From positions 27,912,267 through 27,976,266 of the forward strand of contig OY540809.1 in the NCBI GenBank assembly GCA_961205875.1: a DNA stretch of 64,000 bases. Reading direction: 5' to 3'. The notes beneath the pieces are model-generated. The model did no database searches, was not told the DNA's origin, and saw only the letters and a program-made list of their open reading frames with translations. Positions 46,170 to 56,015 of the stretch are shown here, in pieces; position 1 is the first letter of the stretch; each line of letters begins with the position of its first letter. The stretch comes from Sialis fuliginosa (Eukaryota > Arthropoda > Insecta > Megaloptera > Sialidae). Both the position numbers and the translations under genes were made by a program.

Positions 46170-46348
46170 CTTTAGAGCAGCTAGCTAATACTTGAATTAA
46201 TTACTTGATTTTTGTAAGTAAAGTAGTTGAAGTACTTACTTTAAGTTCAATAAAAAATATCAAAAATTACATGATACTTCAAGAACTTTCACTTAATACT
46301 TGGTACTTGTACTTCAAGTACTTTCACTGAGTACTTGTGACAGCTCTG
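46170..46348. mobile_element. Possible hAT relic with AAGTACTT array
   Basis: The minus-strand right end reads CAGAGCTGTCACAAGTACTC and the left end TAGAGCAGCTAGCTAATACT, a weak inverted pair. Between them AAGTACTT, AGTACTTG and related words occur many times in both directions, like a subterminal binding array. No target duplication was found. Confidence 0.4.
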
Positions 46349-46562
46349 TGTGTAACAAAAATAAAGAAGAAACAGTGTCCAAAATTGTGTTATCCTTAAA
46401 ATATACACACAAGTTCAAATTATGTAATAAATAAATTTGATATTATGGATATAGAAATCATACTTTATACCTTATACAAATGTGAAAAGAATTCACGAGA
46501 AGAAAAAAAGGTTGATATTCGCCATTGTATGGCATCATATCTCCCTCATTTGACACGTTATT

Positions 46563-46760
46563 GGTTTTTATATTCAATTCCGCGTATAAACCGAACAGTA
46601 AGGTCTCGGAATTATTTCTTGATACCTATTCAGTATATTTCCTTTGTCCTGAGAACATCCAGTCATCAAACGTAACATGTCCAACCAATTTCCATTTTAA
46701 TGACCTCATACCCTGGCTATTATGTCCAGCCTCTACGCAACGGCCTGAATCCCACATTTT
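46563..46760 (-). pseudogene. Possible LINE C-terminal relic (RTE-like)
   Basis: The minus strand reads RSLKWKLVGHVTFDDW and GQRKYTE, then after a stop YQEIIPRPYCS. This recalls the 'KLKWxWAGHVAR..D.RW...V.EW.PR' closing segment of RTE-type LINE reverse transcriptases. The match is short and the residues upstream do not obviously fit, so this is tentative. It is GC-richer than the neighbourhood. The overlapping 101-codon plus ORF is a shadow. Confidence 0.3.
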
Positions 46761-47071
46761 GCATAATTTTTTCCTATACCCACTAACTAGTTCTAGTACG
46801 TTGTTATGCAGTAATATTATTTTATTGTAAATTAGCATTTATGTATGTTATTTGAGGCAATAAAATGTTTTGTTTATTTGATATAGTTATAGAGTAAAAT
46901 GTTATAGTAATAGTGTATATGTTGTAGGTATGTAAGTATTTACATATTAAATCAAAATTATAGAACCATCTAAAATTCTATCAGTAGTGTTTTTTTCTTC
47001 CTATAAAGTTATTTATTTTTATAAAACGATCAATTTTTAAATAAAAAACATCTGCCAAGTAAATGCACAGT
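46761..47071. other. AT-rich spacer
   Basis: Nothing recognised. The last 30 bp (CATCTGCCAAGTAAATGCAC) are shared with family B copies 1 and 7 and may belong to that family. Confidence 0.35.
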
Positions 47072-47591
47072 GCTTCCTCGTGCTAAATTCACCAAAGGTA
47101 GTTAATTATTGAACAATTTAAATAAAAACTGATAGTGTTTAGATAAATTGCTTGGAATTGGTTAACTATTTAATTTTTATATAATATTACTAAAAAATAT
47201 TAGTTCGAAATTTTTCTTAAGACGCACCTGATTTTTTTTCGTATATTTTAAATTTTTTGACAATTTCAATCTTAATCTATAGTTATGCAAACGTCAAAAT
47301 GACATTTAATATGTCCAAGCAAATATCAATTTAGAAAATCAAAACACGATTTTTAAAAATAAATTGAGATAAATCTTTGTATGGGAATATTTTACAACAA
47401 ACGTTGTAAACCCTTATTATAGGAAATATAATGCTCTACAAAAAATATTCTATAAAATATTCACGTAACATGTCTCCTTCTTGAGATATCTTGAAAAAAT
47501 AAATATTTTGAGATATCACCCCTCCCTCTTACACACGATTTTGATAATTTTGAAATGGAACCGTCCTCAAGCCAGATCCAACCATACGACT
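47072..47591 (+). mobile_element. Family B element, copy 6, 3' part missing
   Basis: Starts GCTTCCTCGTGCTAAATTC as in copy 5 and follows the family to CCAGATCCAACCATACGAC, where an inverted-repeat element begins. It keeps about 120 bp (47215-47335, ACGCACCTGATTTTTTTTCG to GTCCAAGCAAATATC) that copy 5 lacks but that copies 1 and 7 have, so copy 5 carries a deletion there. The 3' third does not resume after the inserted element. Confidence 0.65.
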
Positions 47592-47592
47592 A

Positions 47593-48071
47593 CAATTTCA
47601 AGATTTTTACCGGCAACTACCTTTATTTTAATTAACAACCAAGCGCGTTTCTCTACTTTTCGCAATCATATTCCCCTCTCACTCACACTCCTACGTTCCC
47701 ATGTGGACAAAAACAGTTATATACAAATTTAAAGATAATAAAATTCTTTACCAAAAAGGTCCCATACATGAATTTTATAAAAATATTTGTCTAATTTAAT
47801 ATTATTATTAATGTTGTATTTTCATTGAAATACTCGATCAATAATTTTAATAAATTCGGACAGTCATTACTCGTTGTAATACGAATCTGACGCAAAATAT
47901 GTATATAACCTTTCTGGTAGATAATTAAACTATCTTTAATTTGGAAAGAACTATTTTTTCCCATATGGAACGCAGGTGTGAGTGAGAGGGCAATAAGAAC
48001 GCGCAGAGTAGAGAAACGCGTTTAATTGTTAATTAAAATAATAGTAGTTGCCGGTAACGATTTTGAAATTG
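47593..48071. mobile_element. 479-bp inverted-repeat element in family B copy 6
   Basis: Left CAATTTCAAGATTTTTACCG and right AACGATTTTGAAATTG arms mirror each other for about 115 bp, through CCGGCAACTAC, GCGTTTCTCTACT and CCCTCTCACTCACAC. TA is outside both (47591-47592 and 48072-48073). The left border falls inside family B, but B does not continue on the right, so either a deletion accompanied it or the arrangement arose by recombination. Confidence 0.65.
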
Positions 48072-48688
48072 TATACTATATTGTTAACATTCATTTGAAG
48101 ATTATGAAAAAAATATATTTAGTATGATAACATTAGTTTTAAAGTATACATTACTAAATTTAAGGTTTTATGAGCTTTTTAAAATTTATAACAAATAAAG
48201 GAGTAGAGTTACAGTTATGAGTGTAAGGACATTTTTTTTGATTGATTTCAAATTTTTTTTTCTTTTTGTAGGGCTTTTTCACGGTTTAAACAATATCCGT
48301 CCAAGATACCGACTGGTTGGAATAATTTTCCGAACGACTGCGCTACTATGTTCTGATCTAAACATCAAATACGAATATAAAATATGTAGGATGTTACGTG
48401 TAATTAATTAAATATCTTCTACCTCAACAAATAGTAATATCATAAATAATCATAAAGTATGCATACTTGTATTCAGAATGTACTTATAGACTGTAAAACT
48501 ACTTAATTAAATGTAGACTTCTGAATTCTAATTTTGCTAGCGGTTTACTATCATTAATATATCTGAACAAGCTATTCCTGCCAAAATTGTTCGTTATAAA
48601 TGTTGAACTAATGATGCAAAAAAAACATTAAAAAGATTAGAAACAACCAGATAAAATTATCGGAGAAATTAAAATTATATGTAGCACA
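48072..48688. other. AT-rich stretch, nothing recognised
   Basis: No coding or paired ends. Confidence 0.35.
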
Positions 48689-49010
48689 TCTTTCTGTCTG
48701 TCTTGAGTGTGTTATTTTTTTTTTTTTTTTTTTTATTCATAGATATGTTCTTTTCTAGGTTTTAGTATATATTTTATTACGTTAGGTAACATAAGGAATA
48801 AGCAATGACGATAATAGTAAATTAAGTCGGACAAATGTTTGTCTCCAGCGCGTTCTTTTGTAAAATGCTGCTTAAACCTAAAATATTGAACAATATAATG
48901 TAGTAAAGAATTGTGTAGATAAAAGAATCTATAATAATTCTATTATATTTTTCAAAAAACCTAAACAATAATTTCGTAGTCCACGCCACCGAATACGCGG
49001 GTATAACTAG
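48689..49010 (+). mobile_element. Short Helitron-like element, shortened 5' end
   Basis: Ends GCGGGTATAACTAG before host T and starts TCTTTCTGTCTGTC after host A. The interior, including GGTAACATAAGGAATAAGCA, ATGACGATAATAGTAAAT and CAATATAATGTAGTAAAGAA, is shared with 29261-29632. An 18-T run (48717-48734) replaces the mixed sequence of the other copy. Compared with that copy the 5' part lacks the ATATTATAAAACG segment. Confidence 0.62.
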
Positions 49011-49713
49011 TAATATAATAAAATTGAAAGACGGAATCATTCGTATTTTGAGATAAACTCAATGGTATAATTATTACATAAATAAATACATTATTGGATT
49101 TTCCCATATCCCTGAAAATTTACCACTTTCCTATACAGATAAAATTTCCTGTACATTTTTAAACTGCTGTATATATCAAGTAGTATAACCTGTAAATATT
49201 AATATCTCACAACCGCATTAAAAATTCAACCAACCTAAAAACATGCACGTCACACGCCACTGGTCACAAAGACACAAGCGCACGAGACGAAGGACAAAGA
49301 GTGCAGAATTAATGGAAATGGAGATACCGAGCAGCTAGGATTAGACACATAAAAGGGGCGGCTAAATGACGTAATGAATGATGATGCTTGTACACACATT
49401 ACAGGAACGATGACATTTCAACGTACTTTACAAGCGGGGACGTGTCCAGAGCCGTGGAAAGATTGAATAGGTGGAAAACTAACTACGACGACTTTTTATA
49501 CACACATCTGTTGTATATGCATCTTTTACTAATTTAATCAGTCGTTTTAATGCTTATTATTACATGTGTAGGTTTATTTCTTTTTGCACAATTTTGGATG
49601 TTTTTTTTTGTTAGTGAAACATTGGGATTACCGGTGTGATAGGATAATACCTTGGGGTTATTCAGGCAGGAGACACTCACGAGACACAGTAAACATAAAT
49701 TGGTGGCTCCTAA
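49011..49713. other. No gene seen; GC-richer patch with protein-like frame
   Basis: 49245-49500 is GC-richer. From about 49395 the plus strand is open and reads NDDISTYFTSGDVSRAVERL and onward, without a start or recognised domain. A 26-bp piece of it (49455-49480) recurs at 51473-51498, so this is probably a dispersed repeat, not an exon. Confidence 0.35.
49455..49480 (+). repeat. 26-bp piece repeated at 51473-51498
   Basis: TGGAAAGATTGAATAGGTGG and the following AAAACT are identical at the two sites; the flanks differ. Likely a remnant of the same unknown repeat. Confidence 0.6.
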
Positions 49714-49852
49714 TGCGGTGTTCACACCAAAGAAAACAAAACAGCAACACGTTGTTTGAAAACACGTCGTATTTAAAAATGCATAGGCTTTATTGCACTT
49801 TTGTCAAAAAGACACGATGTTGCTGTTTTGTTTTTTTGGTCTGAACACGGCA
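49714..49852. mobile_element. Family G MITE (TAA-flanked, PIF/Harbinger-like), copy 2
   Basis: Ends TGCGGTGTTCACACCAAAG and TTTGGTCTGAACACGGCA are inverted, and the mirror extends to AAACAAAACAGCAACA against TGTTGCTGTTTTGTTT. TAA is outside both (49711-49713 and 49853-49855). Better preserved than copy 1 at 13669. The 3-bp TAA target is the reason for the PIF/Harbinger suggestion. Confidence 0.68.
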
Positions 49853-49887
49853 TAAGAGTAGACATACAGTACTACATCTATATTTTA

Positions 49888-50196
49888 TAAGGTAGTAACA
49901 CCAGTCTTGGCAAGGACCCCAGTAATGGAAAAATTTTAATTAAATGTACCTACTGAATTAGAAATATGTGTTGATATTTAATTACTACCATTTCTGAATA
50001 TTAATCTATATACATTTATCTGTCTTACAGCGTGATTTGATGACAATCGGCTAATTTAAATTGATTAAATAAAGAGTTAGGTACTTGTTTTATTAATAAC
50101 ATGAGTTCATGAGAATTACAAAAAACAAGCCCATTAATAAAAAAACAACAACGAAAACTTGCTCTTATAGCGGCCATAACTGGTACCTTTACCTTA
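49888..50196 (-). mobile_element. Family F MITE, copy 5, internally deleted
   Basis: Starts TAAGGTAGTAACACCAGTCT and ends TAACTGGTACCTTTACCTTA. The 240 or so bp between CAATCGGCTAAT and TTTAAATTGATTAAATA of other copies are missing, leaving 309 bp. Deletion of the middle with both ends kept is typical of non-autonomous DNA elements. Confidence 0.7.
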
Positions 50197-51830
50197 TACA
50201 TTCATATAATGCTGTTCTTGCCCATATCGACCTCTTTTATCAAAAATTTGTCAGGTATTCCCATTTTTTAAATTTACATATTGCACACCCCAAGCAAACT
50301 GCCTGGAAGTGTGCATAACTCTCGTCCCAAAATGTTTTTCGTATTTAGGTACGTTGATAAAATGAGCATTATATTTTAAATTAGTATTTAATTTAGTAGG
50401 TAATCCAATTACTACATTTTCTGAAAGAGAACATTACCGGCTCCATATTTACTTAATTTAATATCGATTGGTTTTAATTTGATATCATAAAAATATAAAT
50501 AAAATTCAATACCACGGCAACATGCTACAGGTCGTTAAACGTAAACAGCAATTCTTTTGAATTCAATTAATCTATTTACAGAATAGAACCCTATTAAAAC
50601 TCAGTCAAATCAGATAACCAGAAATAAAAAAAATTTGCAGTTTATTTTAAAAACATTCATATTTTTGAAAATTTTAATCGTGAAATAGATAGTTAGACGA
50701 AAATTCAAAAAATATCCGCTAAGAAGCGCTCTTTTAAAAGTGCACTTTTAGAATAGCCCTAAATATGTCCACTGCAATGTGTGACGAAACGATGGCCGAT
50801 AACACCACCAAACCGATACGGCTTACAGCCAGAAGCCAAGATCCATAGCACGTTAAAAATATGTTTCTGTATTTTAAAAAGACTTCAATATCTATTTATA
50901 AATAACAAAACTTATTTTTTGACAAATTATCACGAAATAGAAAATATGAACTACTAAGAAAAAATAGAATAGAATAAAATGTTAGAAATAATCACAGATC
51001 TAGTATAAACCATTCGAGGACTGAATCAGGCAAGAAGGTTGTAGTTAGGGATCACTGAATATTGAAGAGCTGGGGTGATTTCATAAACAAAATTAAATTT
51101 ATTTATTATCTTGAGAATCAATTGTGATACATTTGTTTACATTTAATTAGTATCAATCATTAATGTATAGGGCCTATTAGTATTTTCTATTACAGTTTTT
51201 AAGCTTTGTTTTATTGTTGTTTTTGTATGAAAAAGATAAATAATTAAATTGTATATTAACATTTGTTTTAAAAAATACTTTGTGTATACGTTTAAAACAT
51301 TTATTTTTATTTGTATGGTTTTATTCTATGATTATTAAACAAACAATGACAATAAATATTAAATATATGTTCCTTTATGTACAAAGTAGATACGGTTTTC
51401 AGATTAATGCTCAAGAAAGCGTACCCACGTATTTTATTTCATAGTCTACATGCAAGACAATATCTAAACTCATGGAAAGATTGAATAGGTGGAAAACTTG
51501 TTTAACCAACTTACTCTATGCCAGTGTTTTTTAAACAAAGTTCTATTTTGTTGTTTTAATTTTGTATTGTTTTACATATACCTAATTAGGCTTGAAATAT
51601 TGCTATTAAACATTCAAAAACTTACGTTAATATTTCGATAGAACGTTGCTTTCACAATTTTTTTTATACTTTAGTTATTTATTTACCAAAAAAGCTAAAA
51701 ATGGGTCGTTTTCAAAAATTTATTCGATGTTATTTGAAATTACGCAAAAATTGGAAACCATGTTTTTTACCTATACTATACACAATATATAAAAAAAATT
51801 ATTTATGAAAATCATCTTCCCAATAGTATT
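50197..51830. other. AT-rich stretch with a GC-richer mini-ORF
   Basis: 50765-50848 is a 27-codon plus ORF (MSTAMCDETMADNTTK...) in a GC-richer island. It has no recognised homologue, and I list it only as an observation. Otherwise nothing, apart from the 26-bp repeat at 51473-51498. Confidence 0.35.
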
Positions 51831-51838
51831 AATTAAGG

Positions 51839-52120
51839 CAGGGGTCACCAAACTACGGCCCGCGGGCCGGATCCGGCCCCTGATTTTTATAATTTATTTA
51901 TTAATTTTATATAATTTAAGGATTTGATGTAAATATGTGTATTTATCTACATTTAAATAGATATTTTCTATTATTTTCGATATATACTCTATAAACATAG
52001 CTAATTGAACATGTAAATAAATGTTCTAATAGGATTTCGACAAGAATATTTTTCGTCCGACCCTCTATGCTTAAAACTAATTCGATCCGGGCCGTTTCTC
52101 GAAAAGTTTGGTGACCCCTG
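51839..52120. mobile_element. 282-bp hAT MITE, CAGGGGTCACCAAACT ends
   Basis: Ends CAGGGGTCACCAAACT and AGTTTGGTGACCCCTG are perfect 16-bp inverted repeats. AATTAAGG is repeated exactly on both sides (51831-51838 and 52121-52128). Next to the left end GGCCCGCGGGCC is a 12-bp palindrome, and GATCCGG pieces occur near both ends. CAGGGGTC(A/G)xCAAACT is a widespread animal hAT terminus. The middle is AT-rich and non-coding. Confidence 0.88.
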
Positions 52121-52128
52121 AATTAAGG

Positions 52129-52574
52129 TATTTCTCGTAAAAATTAAAAGATTGAGGAGTAAGAATAAATACTTATTTAAAAAAACTGGGTTATTAGAAT
52201 CTTCATTCAAAATCTTAAAATGATTCATCGTCTGTGAGCGAAGATATCGTCAAAATATATTAAAACAAAACAATAATAACAGCGAGTACAGGGATTACGA
52301 CATTTTAAGCGGGTTTTTAACGTAAAAGTCAATAATTTTATGCGAAGGACAATCAAGAAATTTATGATATTTTAAAGAAAACTAAATGAATATACCTATT
52401 TGGAGTTAATATAAAAAATCTCAAGTATTTTCACAGTTCCGTTTACAAGTTATAAGTAAAATTAAAATTGATTTTCTGATAAAAAATATCACGGTACAAT
52501 CTGTGACAACGCCGCAAAGTATTGTAAAAAAGTAATTGGCACAGTATTTAAAAATCGTACACGTTGAATATATT
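52129..52574. other. AT-rich stretch, nothing recognised
   Basis: No coding or paired ends. Confidence 0.35.
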
Positions 52575-52576
52575 TA

Positions 52577-53874
52577 GCCCAATCATTTTAGATTTTTTCA
52601 CGAAAAAAATTGCCTAGTCGAAACTTTTGACGCAGTTGTGTGTTCCAGGCAGAGTAGATGATGAAATCACATTCTTGCCCATAAATTAGTTACCGGAAGT
52701 GTCCGCCATCTTGGATTTTGTATTTTTGTCGATTTGAACTCGTATTTAGCATTTCTCGATAAAAAGATTAGTAACAATTTTATAGAGAATTTAATTCTCT
52801 ACAATCTTTATAGAATCAATATTGTTGAAAAAACATTATTTATTGCTAATAATAAACAAAAACTGTTGAAAATTAGAAGAGTGGTGCAGTTTTTTCAACT
52901 TTTATACCATTTTTATTGAAAATAAGTGGCACATTTAAATGACAAAGTTGTAGAGGACTCAATTCCCAACCGCTTTTGTACAAACAAGTTTTTCGTACGA
53001 CGTGTAGATGACGGTCGAGAACGCGCTCAACACAGCTACGATTTTGTTTGGTTGAGTCTGAATATGGATTGTTTTTCAGAAAAAAATAAATCATTTGGCA
53101 ACACTGTCACTGAATAAAAAAATTAATAGACGTTAATGTAGAGGTTAAAAAATGACATTGGAAGACTTAAAACATTATAGGGTGTTCCATTTAAAATTTT
53201 GTTTGTTTTTGTTATAGGACAATAATGGAACACCCTGTATTGTTGAAAATAATTTTACGACGTTGATCTTTTCGAACCAATAATATTATGTACTAAACTT
53301 TTTTTTCTATCTCCTACAGGTAGTGCGCTAAGAAAGCCAGACACACTATTGAACTATCGTGTATTGAACTGTATTGTTTTCAACAGCGCGATTTTCCCCA
53401 TACCGCTGTGTTGAGCGCGTTCTCGGCCGTCATCTACACGTCGTACGAAAAACTTGTTTGTACAAAAGCTGTTGGGAATTGAGTCCTCTACAACTTTGTC
53501 ATTTAAATGTGCCACTTATTTTCAATAAAAATGGTATAAAAGTTGAAAAAACTGCACCACTTTTCTAATTTTTAACAGTTTTTGTTTATTATTAGCAATA
53601 AATAATGTTTTTTCAACAATATTGATTCTATAAATATTGTAGAGAATTAAATTCTCTATAAAATTGTTATTAATCTTTTTATCGAGAAATGCTAAATACG
53701 CGTTCAAATCGACAAAAATACAAAATCCAAGATGGCGGACACTTCCGGTAACTAATTTATGGGCAAGAATGTGATTTCATCATCTACTCTGCCTGGGACA
53801 CACAACTGCGTCAAAAGTTTCGACTAGGCAGTTTTTTTGCATCTTACATCGAATTTGATCTAAAATGATCGGGC
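52577..53874. mobile_element. 1.3-kb foldback element with 460-470-bp arms
   Basis: Tips GCCCAATCATTTTAGAT and ATCTAAAATGATCGGGC, TA-flanked (52575-52576 and 53875-53876). Arms 52577-53036 and 53405-53874 are well matched, with only a few differences and small indels. The arms contain a GAATTTAATTCTCTACAA module resembling one in family B. The four ORFs of about 60-70 codons here come in mirrored pairs and are the same arm read from both sides. The loop 53037-53404 holds a separate 60-bp MITE. No transposase. Confidence 0.75.
53178..53237. mobile_element. 60-bp MITE in the foldback loop
   Basis: TAGGGTGTTCCATT and AATGGAACACCCTG ends, TA-flanked (53176-53177 and 53238-53239). TACAGGGTGTTCCATT is a familiar end motif of insect Tc1/mariner-type MITEs. 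Only about 32 bp separate the arms. Confidence 0.6.
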
Positions 53875-54205
53875 TAATTGTTATTTTAATATTAAGGAAT
53901 AATAAAAATAATAACAACTATTTGTTGATTAATAACAAATAACAAATTCATGACCGGATAACAGTACACGTTATCAAATCAAAATATTAAATTATATGTA
54001 GCTGTCATCGGGAATAAACGAGTCGCGTATGCGCAACAAAAAGAAATACTGGACGTTGCCAAATTTTATTTTATTTTATACCAAGGTAATCTTGATTTTA
54101 TACTACACTTTTTTCTCTTTTTCTAACACTTAGCGAACCTTGTTTCTTTCCGAGAAATACCTAAAAAAGGAAGTCTTCAAGCTATTGAAAAAAAAGTGTC
54201 TTTTA
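53875..54205. other. AT-rich spacer
   Basis: Nothing recognised. Confidence 0.35.
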
Positions 54206-54407
54206 GGGTCGATCCAGACTATCGTGACAATCCCGGTCGGGTCTCGCTCCAATAAAAATATAAATAAACAATAAACAATGAAAGTATCTACACTATAGGC
54301 ATCGTGCCGGTCTCGCTCCAGTTACACTCCAATACAGTATTTACTATACTGAATATTTGACTGGAGCGAGACCGGACCGGGACCGGCACGGTAGTGTGGA
54401 TCGACCC
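54206..54407. mobile_element. 202-bp MITE with GGGTCGATCC ends and TTA target
   Basis: Ends GGGTCGATCCAGACTATCG and CGGTAGTGTGGATCGACCC mirror each other through about 50 bp, including CCCGGTC and TCTCGCTCCA. TTA lies outside both (54203-54205 and 54408-54410), a 3-bp TWA target as for PIF/Harbinger. GGTCTCGCTCCA also appears a third time internally at 54312. Non-coding. Confidence 0.68.
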
Positions 54408-54604
54408 TTAATATAAATGTTAGAAGTTAATGACTATACTGAACAAATATAAGAACCTATGTATCCATTTCGAGTTTCGAGATTTGTTTTTCAATAATTT
54501 GAAACACAATTCAAACAGAAAGTGTTATTGATATGGGTGAAAACAATTATAATTAATATAATAAATTTAAAATAATAATTATAATAATACAAATTATATA
54601 AATA
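54408..54604. other. AT-rich spacer
   Basis: Nothing recognised. Confidence 0.3.
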
Positions 54605-54918
54605 CTAGCTGTGCCCGCGCGGCTTCGCCCGCTTGGACTACGGAATTATTGTTTAGGATTTTTGAAAAATATAGTTGAAATAAGTACAAATACGATTAAT
54701 TATTTTCGTAATAATAACTAATCAAAACCTAACGTGCCTAAAAAAAACAAATCCGAAAAAAAATTATTTTTAACCTAACCTAACCTAACCTGACCAGAGA
54801 ATGTACCTATGAATTAAAAAAGAAACCACGTAAATCGGATAAGTGGTTCTCGAGTGATAAGCGCACTAACGGACAGACAGACAGACAGAGAGACGTTAAG
54901 CTTTATATATATTAAAGA
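54605..54918 (-). mobile_element. Short Helitron-like element with both ends, 314 bp
   Basis: On the minus strand it starts TCTTTAATATATATAAAGC after host A and ends GCGGGCACAGCTAG before host T. The 3' hairpin GCGG-GCGAAG-CCGC precedes the CTAG. It contains GTCTCTCTGTCTGTCTGTC next to the start, CACTCGAGAACCACTTATCC, and four TTAGG units (54771-54790). Structure matches 29261-29632 on the other strand although the middle differs. Non-coding. Confidence 0.74.
54771..54790. repeat. Interstitial (TTAGG)4 telomere-type repeat
   Basis: TAACCTAACCTAACCTAACC, four CCTAA units, equals the ancestral insect telomere repeat on the minus strand. It lies inside a Helitron-like copy; the related copy at 29261 lacks it. 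Confidence 0.75.
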
Positions 54919-55432
54919 TATATAATTTATTTTTCTACCCTATTATATTTTAAATAAATAAAAAGTTGAACAATAATAGGTAACATACATTTAAAATACG
55001 TCAAAATTTAATAACAATATGTACGTACATATACAGAACACACAGTTTAAAAATCACTGCTCTACATTGCTGACTTTACCCTCAACACACTTTTTTTTAC
55101 TTCTGTTGGTAAAACACAGCTGTTCTTCACTACGCATGCTGTAATTTGTATTGTTGAAATGTATATTCGTTTCACGTAGAGTTTTGTTTTTATTAGCTCT
55201 TGTAACTTGGCAACGGCTTGCTTCGAATTTGTTTCAGTAGGTTTGCAAATTTAATATTCATTTGTCTTTTGTTTAAAATGCTAATTATTTAATATAATTT
55301 CTCATAGGAGTATTTTTTCCGTGTCAACTTGTTGGGAATAATATAAATTACTGGCGTTTTAAAGATTAAAAATTAAAACAATTTTATTTTTAACAGAGTT
55401 TATTTATTCATGTAACAAGTTTATATTTAACA
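54919..55432. other. No gene seen
   Basis: AT-rich with a slightly GC-richer part at 55050-55250. No coding. Confidence 0.35.
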
Positions 55433-55800
55433 CTAGCAGACCCGTCCCGGTTTCGCACGGGAGTTAATACTTGTCACGTATGGAGGGTTATAATTGTTCT
55501 TTTAGCTGACCCGGCAAACGTTGTTCTGCCCAAAAATAATTTGTTTAAAAATCATACCATAAAACACATCGGGTCCATTTCTTGTGAAAATATTTCTTTC
55601 CACGTAACCAACATATATTCTGAATATGAGTTAAATTAGACCATAAATACACAATTTTGTAAATATCTCGACTCCAGCGCCACCTACCAAGTCCATTTTT
55701 TGTAAAATTTATTTATTTTCACGTAATTAACATATATTCTGAATATGAACCAAAACGGACCATAAATACACATTGTCGACCTCAGCGCTACTAATCGGGC
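55433..55800 (-). mobile_element. Helitron-like 3' end with internal tandem units
   Basis: On the minus strand it ends CTAG before host T, preceded by the hairpin CCCGT-GCGAAACCGGG-ACGGG. At 55503 a second, altered end (GCTGACCCGGCAAACGTTGT) suggests two related copies joined. 55576-55692 and 55693-55800 are diverged direct copies of a unit of about 115 bp, each with ACATATATTCTGAATATGA and GACCATAAATACACA. The 5' end was not located. Confidence 0.55.
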
Positions 55801-56015
55801 TCAAAAAATCTATAAACTTATCGGAGCACCAAACAAAAATATGGTGTGAATATGGCATCGACACGTCCAGTGATTTAGGCCTGATGAGAACAAATACAGA
55901 TTTACATACGCACCAACGTTTCTATGATAAGTTTATTTATTTATTATTACTTTGTGTTTTTAGACTTCTAAATTTCAGTTTACTGGCGCTGCAGTAAACT
56001 TGTTTTTTGTTTCAG

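Noticed and set aside
46525-46830. 101-codon plus ORF
   Set aside because: The opposite strand has the more protein-like, LINE-like wording; the plus frame is a shadow.
52734-53707. Paired ORFs of 60-75 codons on both strands as duplicated genes
   Set aside because: They are the two arms of one foldback element read in mirror image.
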